From Trichomonas vaginalis G3 (taxonomy: Eukaryota > Parabasalia > Trichomonadida > Trichomonadidae): 64,000 nucleotides of DNA. The stretch covers positions 23,529,300 to 23,593,299 of the forward strand of contig NC_067204.1 in the NCBI RefSeq assembly GCF_026262505.1. The letters run 5' to 3'. The notes beneath the pieces are model-generated. The model had not been told where the DNA came from. It worked only from the letters and a program-made list of their open reading frames with translations, and made no database searches. Shown one piece after another: positions 11,033 through 21,180 of the stretch. The position numbers and the translations under genes were made by a program. Numbering within the stretch: the stretch's first letter is position 1; each line of letters begins with the position of its first letter.

Positions 11033-11723
11033 TAAATATATTAGATTTATCTCTTATCTATAATTAACATATTTATTTATTGATATTATCTTCATCAAAT
11101 TTTTAAATTTAAAACTTTCTGTATTCTGCCAATATAAATATTAAGCCCAAATAAATCAGATGTTACATGTTAATCAAGAATTATTAGGGTTATCTTGAAG
11201 TCGAAATCATATTGATGTCATAACCGTTTTCTTTCAATTTTGAATAGTTTATTTCGTCATATTAAGAAAATTCTGAGGACCTTGCGTCACAATTTACAAA
11301 GTGATTATTTTAAGGTTCGATATGTCGTTCTTGGTAATGAGAAATCTTGAGTATTTATGCATGATAGTTGATCCTTCTGCATCTCATCCTAAAATTTAAA
11401 TCCCTGATAATAGTTGGCATCAATCTCTAAGAGGTATAAATATTTTTTGGCAATTTACACGTGATTTTCTCTGAAAATATTGAAGGACAACAATTAAAAC
11501 GCCAATGCGGCATAAACAATCTATATTCCCCAATTATAAATTTATAAAAACTATCAATATGCAGTTTCTTTTAAAATAATTAATTACAATCATTAAGAGA
11601 CATCCAGAATACTGTTACTTCATCATATTATATTATATGAACCACTGATAATGCAAAATGAATATAAAAAATGTTGTAAAAATCTATATTAATTGTGAAA
11701 AAATTGCGGTTTGAAAAATAATA
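11033..11723. other. intergenic spacer
   Basis: About 690 bases of AT-rich sequence with no convincing ORF, RNA gene or repeat. The 3' end contains the box shared with the next paralog (see 11665-11682). Confidence 0.5.
11665..11682 (+). promoter_or_regulatory. upstream box shared by the tandem DUF3447 genes
   Basis: AAAAATGTTGTAAAAA lies about 53 bases before the ATG at 11724. The same string lies about 55 bases before the paralog's ATG at 13690 (13630-13646). Both are followed by a second partly conserved stretch (TTGCGGTTTGAAAAATAA versus TTCGGTTATTCAAAATAA) directly before the start. Conserved spacing in otherwise diverged spacers suggests a regulatory element or leftover duplication. 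Confidence 0.4.
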
Positions 11724-13397
11724 ATGGATCTTCAATACATTGAGCTTTTGGAGTTGAGTAAAGAATATTATGTGATTATGAATGAGTTATACAGGCTCAA
11801 TACATTTAGAGAAGATGAATTAGAATATATTTTCCGGATAATCAAAAATAGATTTATCGATACGAAGATGTTCTCTCCAACTGATATTCAACAAATTATC
11901 TGTAAAGCAGCACTATACAACAATAGATACTTCACTTCGTATTTAAAAATTTTTAAAAGGATATCAGAAGTTTATAATACATACTATATTAAACCTGGAA
12001 AATTCAAGAGCAAAAATCTTCAAAATCGAGAGTGGTCAATATCAGAAATCTTTACTTTAAATGTTGCATGCCAGAAAAATAACCTTGAGTATTTATCAGA
12101 AGGAATTATTGAGAAATGTATATGCACAAATAAAATGTTTCGAATACACCAAGAAAATACCATTTTCAATAGTATAATGTATGATGATATTAAAACATTC
12201 ATAGCATTTACCAAAAAAGAAAAATATATTCAATATCGGACACTAAATAGTATTTTCTACCCAAGCAGACATGAGGGATATACTATTATTGAATTATGTT
12301 GTTATCATGGTTCAGTTCGCTGTTTTAAATATTTGATATCAGAACTCAATACTAAAATAACTGATATTTGCCTTGAATTTTCTTTTTTGAGTGGAAATCC
12401 GGACATTATTAGCGAGTGCTTGAAATACAAAAAAACAAATTATAAATGCATGAAAAACGCAATAATTTCACACAACATCGATTTTGTTTGTTTTCTGATG
12501 AATGAATATCAACTCAAAATCGATTTTGTCTTGTGTATTATGTTCGATAATATTCAAGCATTTTTTGTATATTTAGATCAAACAAGAGAAATTTCAGTGT
12601 GTTTTGTTAATTTGCCATACTTTCGTCTTAAATCACTTGTTAATTATTTCATGCAGCATGGAATTGATATCAATACAGTGGTTTTGTCTGATACTGCTCT
12701 GATTAATTCAATAAAAGTGGAAAGTTTGGATTTATTAGAATATCTTGTTTTAAATGGAGCAAATATTAATACTGGATATAAATCAAGCCATTCTCCCATT
12801 CATATCGCAGCAGGTAGGGGTAATGAAGAAATCGTTCGGTTTTTAATTTCACTTGGGGCTAAAATAAAAAATAATAAAAAAATAACACCGCCACTTCTTG
12901 TTGCTGCAGGCAAAAATAAAATTAAAAATGCAAAGATACTTATATCCAATGGTGCTGATATTAATGTAAAAGATAGTGCTGATAGGAATGTTCTCTATTT
13001 GTCATTAGAAAATTCAAACGAAGAAATGACGAAATATTTTATATCATGTGGTGCAGATATTCATGCAAAAGATTTTTATGGCAATACTACACTCCATTAT
13101 GCAGCAAAGAACAATTTAACTAACACAATAATATATCTTATTTCTCAAGGTTTAAATATCAATGAAAAAAATTTAGAAGGAAAAACAGCACTACATTATG
13201 CAGCAATGGGTAACTCTAAAGATGCAGTTGAATTACTTATATCACTTGATGCAAATATTCACATAAAAGACAACGACAAGAAACCAGCAATTCATTATGT
13301 AAAAATAAATAAATATAAAGAAATCATCAGAATTCTGCGATCTCATAAAAATGATCATTATGGTTTAAGACATCTTTCACTCTGCAATATAGTCTAA
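11724..13397 (+). CDS. DUF3447-domain ankyrin-repeat protein (tandem paralog 1)
   Basis: 557 residues. Residues 1-100 are a charged helical N-terminal domain (LSKEYYVIMNELYRLNTF, FIDTKMFSPTDIQQIICKAA) shared with the next gene. Residues about 150-290 match the DUF3447 pattern of degenerate ankyrins (YTIIELCCYHGSVRCFKYL). About seven canonical ankyrin repeats follow (SPIHIAAGRGNEEIVRFLIS, TTLHYAAKNNLTNTIIYLIS, TALHYAAMGNSKDAVELLIS). The family is one of the largest in Trichomonas and its role is unknown. Ankyrins usually bind protein partners in the cytosol. It starts at the first ATG of the frame, and the stop reads TAAA. The frame is complete. Confidence 0.88.
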   Translation: MDLQYIELLELSKEYYVIMNELYRLNTFREDELEYIFRIIKNRFIDTKMFSPTDIQQIICKAALYNNRYFTSYLKIFKRISEVYNTYYIKPGKFKSKNLQNREWSISEIFTLNVACQKNNLEYLSEGIIEKCICTNKMFRIHQENTIFNSIMYDDIKTFIAFTKKEKYIQYRTLNSIFYPSRHEGYTIIELCCYHGSVRCFKYLISELNTKITDICLEFSFLSGNPDIISECLKYKKTNYKCMKNAIISHNIDFVCFLMNEYQLKIDFVLCIMFDNIQAFFVYLDQTREISVCFVNLPYFRLKSLVNYFMQHGIDINTVVLSDTALINSIKVESLDLLEYLVLNGANINTGYKSSHSPIHIAAGRGNEEIVRFLISLGAKIKNNKKITPPLLVAAGKNKIKNAKILISNGADINVKDSADRNVLYLSLENSNEEMTKYFISCGADIHAKDFYGNTTLHYAAKNNLTNTIIYLISQGLNINEKNLEGKTALHYAAMGNSKDAVELLISLDANIHIKDNDKKPAIHYVKINKYKEIIRILRSHKNDHYGLRHLSLCNIV

Positions 13398-13689
13398 AAT
13401 AAAATGTAAATTTTTCCAATGATAATCAAACAAATCCAGATTTTATATATCAGTAATATTCAAACGTAATAGGTGAAAAAGATTATTTTTGTCTAATATT
13501 TCAGGATTTTGAAATATCCATATCCGAATTGACAATTTTTTTAACATTTTTTCATAAAGATAAAAACATTCGCATATAGTATGATATTTATCTTATCAAA
13601 TAGATATATAATAATGATAAAATTCTTCAAAAAAATGTTGTAAAAACAACTTCAAATTGAGAGGATTTTTCGGTTATTCAAAATAACAG
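13398..13689. other. spacer between tandem paralogs
   Basis: 292 bases, AT-rich. It contains the second copy of the conserved box (AAAAAATGTTGTAAAAA, 13630-13646). Nothing else seen. Confidence 0.5.
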
Positions 13690-15537
13690 ATGAATAAAAT
13701 TCAACACAATGAGCTAATAGATTTAAGTAAAGATTATTGTAACACATTTTGTGCATTGTACAGGTTAAATACACAAGATGAAGCTGAAATTGACAAAATA
13801 TACAAACAAATTAAAATCAAATTAATTGATACAAAAATGTTTTTACCATCTCAGATCCTTGAGGTGATATGCAATGTAGCAAAGTTAAATAACCGATATA
13901 TGAAGTCATATTGGGAATTATTCAGAAAAACAGCAGAGAATTACAAAATTCAACAAATTTTTTCTTCTACATATAATCAATCAAAATATAAGACATACGA
14001 ATCATATTTAAAAGAAAGGTACATCAAATATTTCATTTGGGATGAAATATATTTTGAAAAAGAGGAAAAAACAAATGATAAAAATAAAAACATTAATTAC
14101 TCATTAGATATTCATGAAAGTAATCCAATTTGCAGATCATTAGTGCTTGATGATTTAGGATCATTTATATTTTATACAGAGCAGGATGGATTTGATAAAT
14201 ATCAGAGAGTGAAAAGCAATTTTTATCCTTATTCATTATTGGGATATTCATTACTTGAATTATGCTGTTACTATGGTGCCATCAGATGTTTTAAGTTCCT
14301 GAGAACAAAATTTAACTCAGAAATAACAGAAAAATGCCTTCAATTTTCTTTTTTGAGCGGCGTTCCAGATATTATGAACGAGTGCCTCAAATTCCAAAGA
14401 CCTTACAAGGAATGCATGGAATGCGCAATTATTTCTCATAATATCGATTTTGTTTCTTTTCTGATGAATGAATACCATTTGAAAATCGATTTGGAAGATT
14501 GTTGTAGATATCATAATCTTCAAGTATACTTAATGTATTTAGATATCACAAAAGATATCAATAATTGCTTTGTTTTATCACCATCTTTTCATTTCCCAGA
14601 ACTTTGTAAATATTTAATTTCACATGGAGCAAATGTTAATGCAATAGGACATTCATCAAAAACCCATCTTTGTTATTCTGCAGTAAATAGTAGTAGAGAA
14701 ACAGTTGATTATATCACTACATACGGGGTTAATTTTGTTCGAGATTATAATTATGAATGGTTTGCTATTATGGATGCTGCATGGAATAATAGCGCCGAGA
14801 TTGCTGAAATCTTGATTTCTCATGGAGCCAGAATCGATTCACATGGAATTAATGAAAAAACCGCTTGTCATATTGCAATTGAAAGAAATAGTATAGAAAC
14901 TATTAAAGTGTTTGTTGCTCATAAAGATCTAATCAATGATTCTACTCTTCATTTAGCATTAATATATGATAAAGAAGAGATAGCAAAATTTCTCATTTTG
15001 AACGGAATTAATATTAACACTCATGATAATAATGGAAAAACGCCACTTCATATTGTAGCTGATGGAAATAAAACAGAAATGGCAGAACTACTTATTTCTC
15101 ATGGAGCAAATATCAACTTAACCGATAAAAACGACGAAACTGCTCTCCATTATGCTTTGAAATATGACAGAAAAGAAATGACAGAACTACTGATTTCCCA
15201 TGGAGTTAACATCGATGCGAAAGATAAGGATGGGAAAACAGCACTTCACATTGCTGCTGAAAGAAATAATAAAGAAATAGCAGAATTTCTTATTTCGCAT
15301 GGTGCAAATCTTGAAGAAACAGATAATGAAGGGAAATCAGCTCTCGATTATGCAATTAGATATGATAGAAAAGAGATAGAAAAGCTTCTAATTTCATATG
15401 GAGCAAATATCAATGCACAAGTTATAAATGGTGAATCTGCTGCAATTACAAATAGAACAAACAATGAAGGAAAAACATTTTCCCAATATTATCATAATTT
15501 CATCAATTATACTTTTTCGAATTGTATCATAATATAA
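13690..15537 (+). CDS. DUF3447-domain ankyrin-repeat protein (tandem paralog 2)
   Basis: 615 residues, clearly duplicated from the gene just upstream. It shares the N-terminal block (LIDLSKDYCNTFCALYRLNT), the FIDTKMF/LIDTKMF motif and the DUF3447 core (SLLELCCYYGAIRCFKFL). The C-terminal half carries about eight ankyrin repeats of near-canonical form (TPLHIVADGNKTEMAELLIS, TALHYALKYDRKEMTELLIS, TALHIAAERNNKEIAEFLIS). The last repeats are more similar to each other than the rest, suggesting internal expansion. The C-terminal 25 residues leave the ankyrin pattern and end in a hydrophobic tail. No enzymatic motif seen; function unknown. Confidence 0.88.
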   Translation: MNKIQHNELIDLSKDYCNTFCALYRLNTQDEAEIDKIYKQIKIKLIDTKMFLPSQILEVICNVAKLNNRYMKSYWELFRKTAENYKIQQIFSSTYNQSKYKTYESYLKERYIKYFIWDEIYFEKEEKTNDKNKNINYSLDIHESNPICRSLVLDDLGSFIFYTEQDGFDKYQRVKSNFYPYSLLGYSLLELCCYYGAIRCFKFLRTKFNSEITEKCLQFSFLSGVPDIMNECLKFQRPYKECMECAIISHNIDFVSFLMNEYHLKIDLEDCCRYHNLQVYLMYLDITKDINNCFVLSPSFHFPELCKYLISHGANVNAIGHSSKTHLCYSAVNSSRETVDYITTYGVNFVRDYNYEWFAIMDAAWNNSAEIAEILISHGARIDSHGINEKTACHIAIERNSIETIKVFVAHKDLINDSTLHLALIYDKEEIAKFLILNGININTHDNNGKTPLHIVADGNKTEMAELLISHGANINLTDKNDETALHYALKYDRKEMTELLISHGVNIDAKDKDGKTALHIAAERNNKEIAEFLISHGANLEETDNEGKSALDYAIRYDRKEIEKLLISYGANINAQVINGESAAITNRTNNEGKTFSQYYHNFINYTFSNCIII

Positions 15538-15724
15538 CGAAAGAATGAACCATTTCCAAATAATGCTATTAATCTGTAGTTAACAACAAAAAATACCTCG
15601 ATATGAAAATTAATTCCAGAATTTTCATTTGATTAATCTTGAAAATCATGTTTTTTATTTTATTTTATAAAAATTTAGAAAATTTAAATCAAACAAAAAA
15701 ATATTTTTTAAAATTATTTTAAGA

Positions 15725-16786
15725 TTATTTGTAAACACTACGCGTTGGCATGAAACCAAGATCAAAGTCATCATTTCCAACATTGTGAGCTTCATTAGGA
15801 TGCGGATCTGAAGCATCATTTTCAAATTTTTGGGTTTCTTCATTTTCTTCCTTTTGATGACCGAAATTTTCTGGTGGATCTCTACTTTCGACCTCAACTT
15901 CTTTCATTAATTGGTCGATTGAAGAAATTAAGAATTTTTGTAGAGAATTTACGGAATTTTCAGTCTGGTTAAGAATAGTTTCATGTGAGAAGCCTTTTTG
16001 TAAGATATTATTTGCTTTTTCTCCATTTTTAAGTAGTTCTTCTGCATTTGATTTTATTTGTTGCAATTTTCTTGCAGTTTCAAAGTATTTATTATCTTGA
16101 GCTGTAGAAATCATGTCATCAATCGATTTTATCTTCTTTTTCATCTGATAAATTGATTTTTTCAATGCTAAAAATAGAGAAATTTGATTTTGTGGTGGAG
16201 TCGTGATTATATCACTTGAGAACAAAAATCCTCCATCAGGAAGTCTAGAAGCGTAGCGATTTTTCTCTAATACATTCGATAAATGGGAAATCGAAGTAAT
16301 ATTAAATTTTTCAATGAGTTCTTCGTCAGATATGACTAAATCGTATGATGGCCGTACGTTTTTCATAATGTTATCACGGACAGTGCGTGAAATTTGTTCA
16401 AAATTCTGATAAAAGTTATATTCAATATTTTCATAGTCACTAGGGTCTTCGCATCTCATAGATGCAATAATTGAACTCAGTAAAGATCTTTTGATGACAA
16501 ATTTCGATGACTTTTGAATAATTTTGGACTTTAATAGAGTTTTTAATGTTGGAGCAAGAGGTGGGTATATATCATTCCACATTAAGGTTTCTTCGAGCTT
16601 TGTTGCATGAAATGATACAACATTGTACCTTTTACTCCAGTCAATCAAGAATTTACTCCAAAATTGAATTTGGGCATCATAAAACTTGGGATTGCATGAT
16701 CTATCAGGTATCTGACGATACATTGAAGGATATTGTTCGAGTTGAAGTGTCTCATTCAGCAATTCTTTCGCTTTAATGTATTGCAT
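15725..16786 (-). CDS. CHMP7-like ESCRT-III (Snf7-family) protein
   Basis: 353 residues. The N-terminal half is a compact, mostly helical region with an early tryptophan-rich segment (FWSKFLIDWSKRYNVVSF), resembling the tandem winged-helix region of CHMP7. Residues about 200-300 form a long charged coiled coil (KKSIYQMKKKIKSIDDMIS, FETARKLQQIKSNAEELLK) that fits the Snf7 core. The tail is acidic and ends in a short hydrophobic motif (DFDLGFMP), as is usual for ESCRT-III regulators. ESCRT-III proteins form membrane-remodelling filaments at endosomes or the nuclear envelope. The gene diverges from the HID1-like gene across 268 bases. Assigned by pattern only; a different Snf7-fold or generic coiled-coil protein remains possible. 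Confidence 0.55.
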   Translation of the reverse strand: MQYIKAKELLNETLQLEQYPSMYRQIPDRSCNPKFYDAQIQFWSKFLIDWSKRYNVVSFHATKLEETLMWNDIYPPLAPTLKTLLKSKIIQKSSKFVIKRSLLSSIIASMRCEDPSDYENIEYNFYQNFEQISRTVRDNIMKNVRPSYDLVISDEELIEKFNITSISHLSNVLEKNRYASRLPDGGFLFSSDIITTPPQNQISLFLALKKSIYQMKKKIKSIDDMISTAQDNKYFETARKLQQIKSNAEELLKNGEKANNILQKGFSHETILNQTENSVNSLQKFLISSIDQLMKEVEVESRDPPENFGHQKEENEETQKFENDASDPHPNEAHNVGNDDFDLGFMPTRSVYK

Positions 16787-17054
16787 TGTGAACTGTTATT
16801 TACATGACAAAAATTTCAATGAATAGTATTCAATTCTAAAATTTTCATAAACACAAATCTATATCTAACCGTTTAATACTTTTTTAAAAAATCAAAACAA
16901 TCTGATAAAAGGCACTGCCATGTAAAGTTGTCAGTTTTCAACAAACATCAAAATCCGAATCTAAAAAATTAGAATGATTTAATATTTTTACAGATAGTAC
17001 AAATCAATGAATAAATTTACGATGAAATTTGACAAAACTGACTGAAGATTTGAA
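16787..17054. promoter_or_regulatory. divergent intergenic region with possible Inr for the CHMP7-like gene
   Basis: 268 bases separate two divergently transcribed genes. On the minus strand TCACA lies immediately before the ATG at 16786 and TCATT lies about 34 bases upstream (16822-16818). Both fit the short trichomonad initiator pattern TCA-pyrimidine-A/T. No equally good match lies before the plus-strand ATG at 17055. The motif is short and matches by chance are easy. Confidence 0.3.
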
Positions 17055-19151
17055 ATGGGCGGCGCTTTATCTTCATCAGATGCAATTCCTGCTTTCTTAA
17101 GAACTCTCCTTTCTGGTGCATGTCCACCTGCTCATCCAATTTGGGCTTCGTTCAACATTACAAGTTTTAATACTTCTGAAATGACTAAAGAAGACATTTT
17201 ATTGCTCCAAGAAGTTCGTGACAAGCGCCCTGACAATTTCGCTGAATTAGTACGATGTATTACCGATGCTTTTACTCGAGAAATCAAATTGGCCGAAAAT
17301 GAAATCCAAAATGACTCGATGTATCTCGATTTCAGCATGTATTCCGATATGATATGCTTACTTCTTAGCATATCTGGGCTCCCACAGAAAATATCTCCAT
17401 GGTTTAAAGCTCCAACTCTATATTTAAAGCAATCTCTGCCTCTTCACCAAGTTTTATTAGCGGAATTCAGACTTCTCAATATGACAGATTCGATATTTAA
17501 TTGCTATTCTGATGAATTACAAGCAAATATTACTTTTGTGAAAACATTGCTCTTTGTACAACAGGCTGAAGCATTTACATACCCCGTAAAGTCAGATCCA
17601 TCGCAATACTTGCTTTCTTTTGATATTTTCCCTGCCAAGGCCTTTCTTCCTGTTTTATTTGAATTTATTCCAAAAGCAATATTAACGACACGATCTGAAC
17701 CGATTCTCAAATACGTCAGAGCTCTGATCACTGCTTCCATTTTACCAATCTATTGCTGCAATACTTGGAAAACTGCTCTTTCATGTGTCGAACAGAACAT
17801 AATTCATAGGGCGTTCGAGCCATTACTGACATTAACAGATAATATATATCCTACAGGACTTCCAGGACGAGTTTTGGCCTGTTCAGATCAACTAATTTCG
17901 CTATTATATACTGTAATACTCAGATTCCCAACTTTTCTCAAATTTATCGACACAAACAAACTCGCACAGAAATACATAGAAGTTTTACTTCTACTTTTCA
18001 GATATAAAATGGATAATGGCTCAATTACTTTTATTCATTCAATAATTTTACTAATAATCAGCCATTTGACATCAGATTTTCACTCATTACTTACTCTGAA
18101 TGATCCATTTGTTGAAACACTTCAAATTAAAGAGCAAAGACCTCACAGAGGAACATATGCAGATTTAATCATCGAAATCATCACATTTCCTTTGATAAAA
18201 GACTTCAAATCCGCATTTCCTCTTGCTCCTCTCGTAACCGCGATCATCCAAAACCTTTCTTCGACGACAGCCCACTTATCTTTCTTTAATGCGAACAGAA
18301 TCTACGAAATACTCAGACTTTTCTTTAAGTCCAAGGCCGCTGAGCATCCAGAAAGCAAATTGCCAATCGCCAGGCTCTTGAATTCCATTTATCAGTTTAT
18401 AAGATTCCAAACTCTTGGCAAAAAGTCAATTCTCCTCTACGGTATTGTCCACCGTGTAATTATTGACTCACTTGCAGCATCAGCTCTTCCAGAATGGCGA
18501 AAACCGGCTGAAAAAATCAAAAAACTTCTTGATGCAGCGGATGAACCTCTCAAATCAAAGGAAAAGAACGCAGATGCTGTTCTACAGAATGCTATGGCTC
18601 CGATACTGATAGAATTTGCTGATTCGCCTGTTCCTCAGACTTCATTTACGATGGGAGCCGAAGTTGAAACAATTTGGTACGATTGGTCTCGTATTTTGCT
18701 CTGGAGAGTATTCCCCGACGAAGCAGAGTTCTATCATTTGAATTTCTTGACATTCAAATCTCCAGGGAATGAAAAAGCCATTCCAAACCCTGTTCCAGAG
18801 GAATCGTTATCAACAGAGCCTGCACCAACAGAAAGCTTCGCTACTGGTATCATAAACCAAGCAGAACAACAGAAGAAAAACGAAATTGAAGAAAAAGAAG
18901 AAAGTGAACCGGAAGTACAACAATACAAGGCCATCGAACAAACGCCTGTCCAACAAAGTAGCGCACAATCAATCATTGAAGCTACAAAGCCCGCAATTTC
19001 AAAAATTCGAAATCCGAAATTGCAAATCAAAGAAGTTTCGGAGCCAGATCAGTTGCAGGCACCTGTAAAACACGCAAAGACGCTTGAAGAGCTTGATAAT
19101 CCATTTGGCAGCGACGACGAAGATGAATTAGCCAAATTCTTAGAAGATTAA
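17055..19151 (+). CDS. HID1/dymeclin-family protein
   Basis: 698 residues. It begins with MGGALSSSDA, a good N-myristoylation context, as in HID-1 proteins. Recognisable family landmarks are LLLQEVRDKRPDNFAELVRC near residue 50 (HID-1 has a very similar block), SEPILKYVRALITASILPIY mid-protein, and RGTYADLIIEIITFPL followed by NSIYQFIRFQTLG. The C-terminal 150 residues are Glu/Gln/Pro-rich and end in an acidic motif. HID1 and dymeclin are peripheral Golgi proteins needed for dense-core vesicle or Golgi trafficking (family knowledge). The frame starts at the first ATG and is complete. Another membrane-trafficking candidate lies divergently upstream. Confidence 0.72.
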   Translation: MGGALSSSDAIPAFLRTLLSGACPPAHPIWASFNITSFNTSEMTKEDILLLQEVRDKRPDNFAELVRCITDAFTREIKLAENEIQNDSMYLDFSMYSDMICLLLSISGLPQKISPWFKAPTLYLKQSLPLHQVLLAEFRLLNMTDSIFNCYSDELQANITFVKTLLFVQQAEAFTYPVKSDPSQYLLSFDIFPAKAFLPVLFEFIPKAILTTRSEPILKYVRALITASILPIYCCNTWKTALSCVEQNIIHRAFEPLLTLTDNIYPTGLPGRVLACSDQLISLLYTVILRFPTFLKFIDTNKLAQKYIEVLLLLFRYKMDNGSITFIHSIILLIISHLTSDFHSLLTLNDPFVETLQIKEQRPHRGTYADLIIEIITFPLIKDFKSAFPLAPLVTAIIQNLSSTTAHLSFFNANRIYEILRLFFKSKAAEHPESKLPIARLLNSIYQFIRFQTLGKKSILLYGIVHRVIIDSLAASALPEWRKPAEKIKKLLDAADEPLKSKEKNADAVLQNAMAPILIEFADSPVPQTSFTMGAEVETIWYDWSRILLWRVFPDEAEFYHLNFLTFKSPGNEKAIPNPVPEESLSTEPAPTESFATGIINQAEQQKKNEIEEKEESEPEVQQYKAIEQTPVQQSSAQSIIEATKPAISKIRNPKLQIKEVSEPDQLQAPVKHAKTLEELDNPFGSDDEDELAKFLED

Positions 19152-19558
19152 TGTTATAAAGATATTTATGTTTTGATATACAAGATAACGTTAAGATTTA
19201 TGTCTCCAAAATTTAATTTTTCACTCAAATTTTTATTTTTTTATATTATTTACAGAACTCTCTCTTCTCATCACCTTAAAACTATTGTTTTCCCTTTACT
19301 ATCATAATTAATAAAACTATTAGTGTTTTTTTTTAATTCATAAAAATAAAAAAAAATAAAAAGCATTAAAGGTATTATACATCATAAAGATCCATAAACC
19401 CAAGATATTATACATCATAATGAAACGTCAAAATAGCGCAATCCCAAGATAAATTACGCAAATATTAACGATTATTACAAAGTATGGAATTTCCTATAAT
19501 TAAAATCCACTAATACAGACCATTTTTTGTATTAGAATATATATCTATAAGAAATTAT
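19152..19558. other. convergent intergenic spacer
   Basis: About 400 bases between two genes that end towards each other. Very AT-rich, with a short direct repeat (ATTATACATCATAA at about 19375 and 19408). No gene seen. Confidence 0.5.
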
Positions 19559-19837
19559 TTATTTAGCCTGTGCTTCGCGAATACGCTTGTAAGCAGCACG
19601 AGCTGTAAGAGCAGCTGGTGTTGTAGGTGTGTAAGCACCACCAGCAACGGCCTTACCACACTTTGTGCATGTCCAAATGCCAACAGCATTACGCTTGACA
19701 GAATCCTTGCCACAGAAGGCGCATGGGTATTTCTTGCGCTGTGAGATTTCGATCTTCTTGATTGTCTTACGGAGAGAGGCACCATAACGTACGCCGTACT
19801 TGCCACAGATACCTACTTTCTTTGTTCTACGAGCCAT
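19559..19837 (-). CDS. RPL37A: 60S ribosomal protein eL43 (L37a)
   Basis: 92 residues starting [20 protein letters not shown], the usual eL43 N-terminus and exactly the family's usual length. The C4 zinc ribbon is complete ([19 protein letters not shown] followed by KCGK), as is the lysine/arginine-rich C-terminal helix ([10 protein letters not shown]). eL43 is a structural zinc-binding protein of the large ribosomal subunit. The frame is open 27 codons further upstream to an ATG at 19918, but that extension has no similarity to eL43, so the start at 19837 is preferred. GC content is higher than in the neighbours, as expected for a highly expressed gene. The stop reads TAAATAAATAA. Confidence 0.97.
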   Translation of the reverse strand: MARRTKKVGICGKYGVRYGASLRKTIKKIEISQRKKYPCAFCGKDSVKRNAVGIWTCTKCGKAVAGGAYTPTTPAALTARAAYKRIREAQAK

Positions 19838-20115
19838 CGAAAAGGTCGACCATAAGTCACTTTTTAACGTTGGTCTCAATTTTGAATCGGTGGGAATTTT
19901 AGTTGCTTTATCATTCACACATTATATATAACAATTTATGAATCTAATCGTGAACTTTACAAAATTTGAAAGACAAATTTTGCTGCGCTGGCAATTAGAC
20001 TCATGAATTTCATATTATGAGCCAAATTAAAAATTGTTTCACTCCATAAGACTGTAAAACGTGTCACAGCATTTTTTTTGTCCCAAAAGTGCCACAGCAA
20101 AAATTTTTACAAATC

Positions 20116-21018
20116 ATGTCAAGTTCAGAGCAAACAAAAAATGAAGTTGGATGTGATTTTAATGACATTAAGCCAATTGAAATATTTGAATACCCTAGTC
20201 AAGCATCAAAACATATTTGGAATCTCAATTCCAATAATATTTTACAAACTTCATCACAAATTATAGAATTTATTAAATCTAACAAAATACCTATCCAAAT
20301 GACACTTTACTTGATTGATATATTTTCACAAATTCGTGAAAAAGATATTAAATTATTTACAGAACTTTACGAAAAGATATTAAACGAATTCTCATGCCTA
20401 ATCAAACCTGAAAATGAGAAATTAGCGATGTTATTATATTATAAATGTTTCAATTTTGAAAACTTCGAATCTGAAATGAAAGAAGAAAAAATCCTGAATT
20501 TGTATCCAACAGAATCTCCTTTATACTATATTGCATGGGATAAAGTTGATGATCTTAAGAGTAAATTCCCAAATCTTGATATTAATGAGAAGATTAATGA
20601 AATCACACCACTTGATTGTTCAATTAAATATGGTTCAGAATTGTGTTTCAATTACTTGAAAAATTTAGGAGCTAAATACACTGAATACTCCGAAATGTAT
20701 GCTGTTCAAGGCGGAAATACAAACATTTTTATGGAAATGATAGAAGATGGTAAATCATTTGATAACATGATTAATACAGCATTGGATTATCATAACTATG
20801 AAATTGCTAACTACCTTAAATCAAATTTTGGACAAACTCCTGATTCAATAGCAGAAAGTATGTATTTCGGAAATTATGATGTTGCATCTTATTTACTTTC
20901 TAATGGAGAAGATATCAACAAAATTTATATTCTCTTTATTTTCACATTTTTTATTGTTTTATTCAATTCTCTTTCTTTTTGTATTTATCATTATTTTGTC
21001 AAATTCTCTCAATATTAA
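20116..21018 (+). CDS. DUF3447/ankyrin protein invaded by the 37-bp minisatellite
   Basis: 300 residues from the ATG at 20116 (MSSSEQTKNEVGCDF); an in-frame ATG nine codons upstream is less likely. It is closely related to the minus-strand copy at 5798-6640, with the same N-terminal helices, DUF3447 core (LYYIAWDKVDDLKSKFPNLD) and break point NGEDINKIY. After that point two units of the 37-bp minisatellite follow and the frame ends. The next ankyrin block resumes in another frame at about 21007. Either the product is truncated with a hydrophobic tail, or this is a pseudogene. It lies inverted relative to its 5.8-kb relative. Confidence 0.7.
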   Translation: MSSSEQTKNEVGCDFNDIKPIEIFEYPSQASKHIWNLNSNNILQTSSQIIEFIKSNKIPIQMTLYLIDIFSQIREKDIKLFTELYEKILNEFSCLIKPENEKLAMLLYYKCFNFENFESEMKEEKILNLYPTESPLYYIAWDKVDDLKSKFPNLDINEKINEITPLDCSIKYGSELCFNYLKNLGAKYTEYSEMYAVQGGNTNIFMEMIEDGKSFDNMINTALDYHNYEIANYLKSNFGQTPDSIAESMYFGNYDVASYLLSNGEDINKIYILFIFTFFIVLFNSLSFCIYHYFVKFSQY

Positions 21019-21180
21019 TGAATTCCCTCTTAGTATTGCAATCAAATCGAAATCAACAGAAATTGTCAAAATCTTAGTTGAACATGGTGCAGATATTAAC
21101 ATGAAACTTATTCTCTTTCTTTTCATATTTATCATTATTTTATGATATTCTCTTTCTTTTTGTATTTATCATTGTTTTAG
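20930..21180 (+). repeat. 37-bp minisatellite with one ankyrin block
   Basis: Sense-strand units such as TTTGTATTTATCATTATTTT and TCTCTTTCTTTTCATATTTA flank one ankyrin block (LSIAIKSKSTEIVKILVEHG, about 21025-21090). The arrangement is that of the 1-5.8 kb locus, but with about two units on each side instead of long arrays. This gives a short allele to compare with the expanded one. Confidence 0.85.

Noticed and set aside
19838-19918. 27-residue N-terminal extension of eL43
   Set aside because: No family member has it; the protein starting at 19837 has exactly the usual length.
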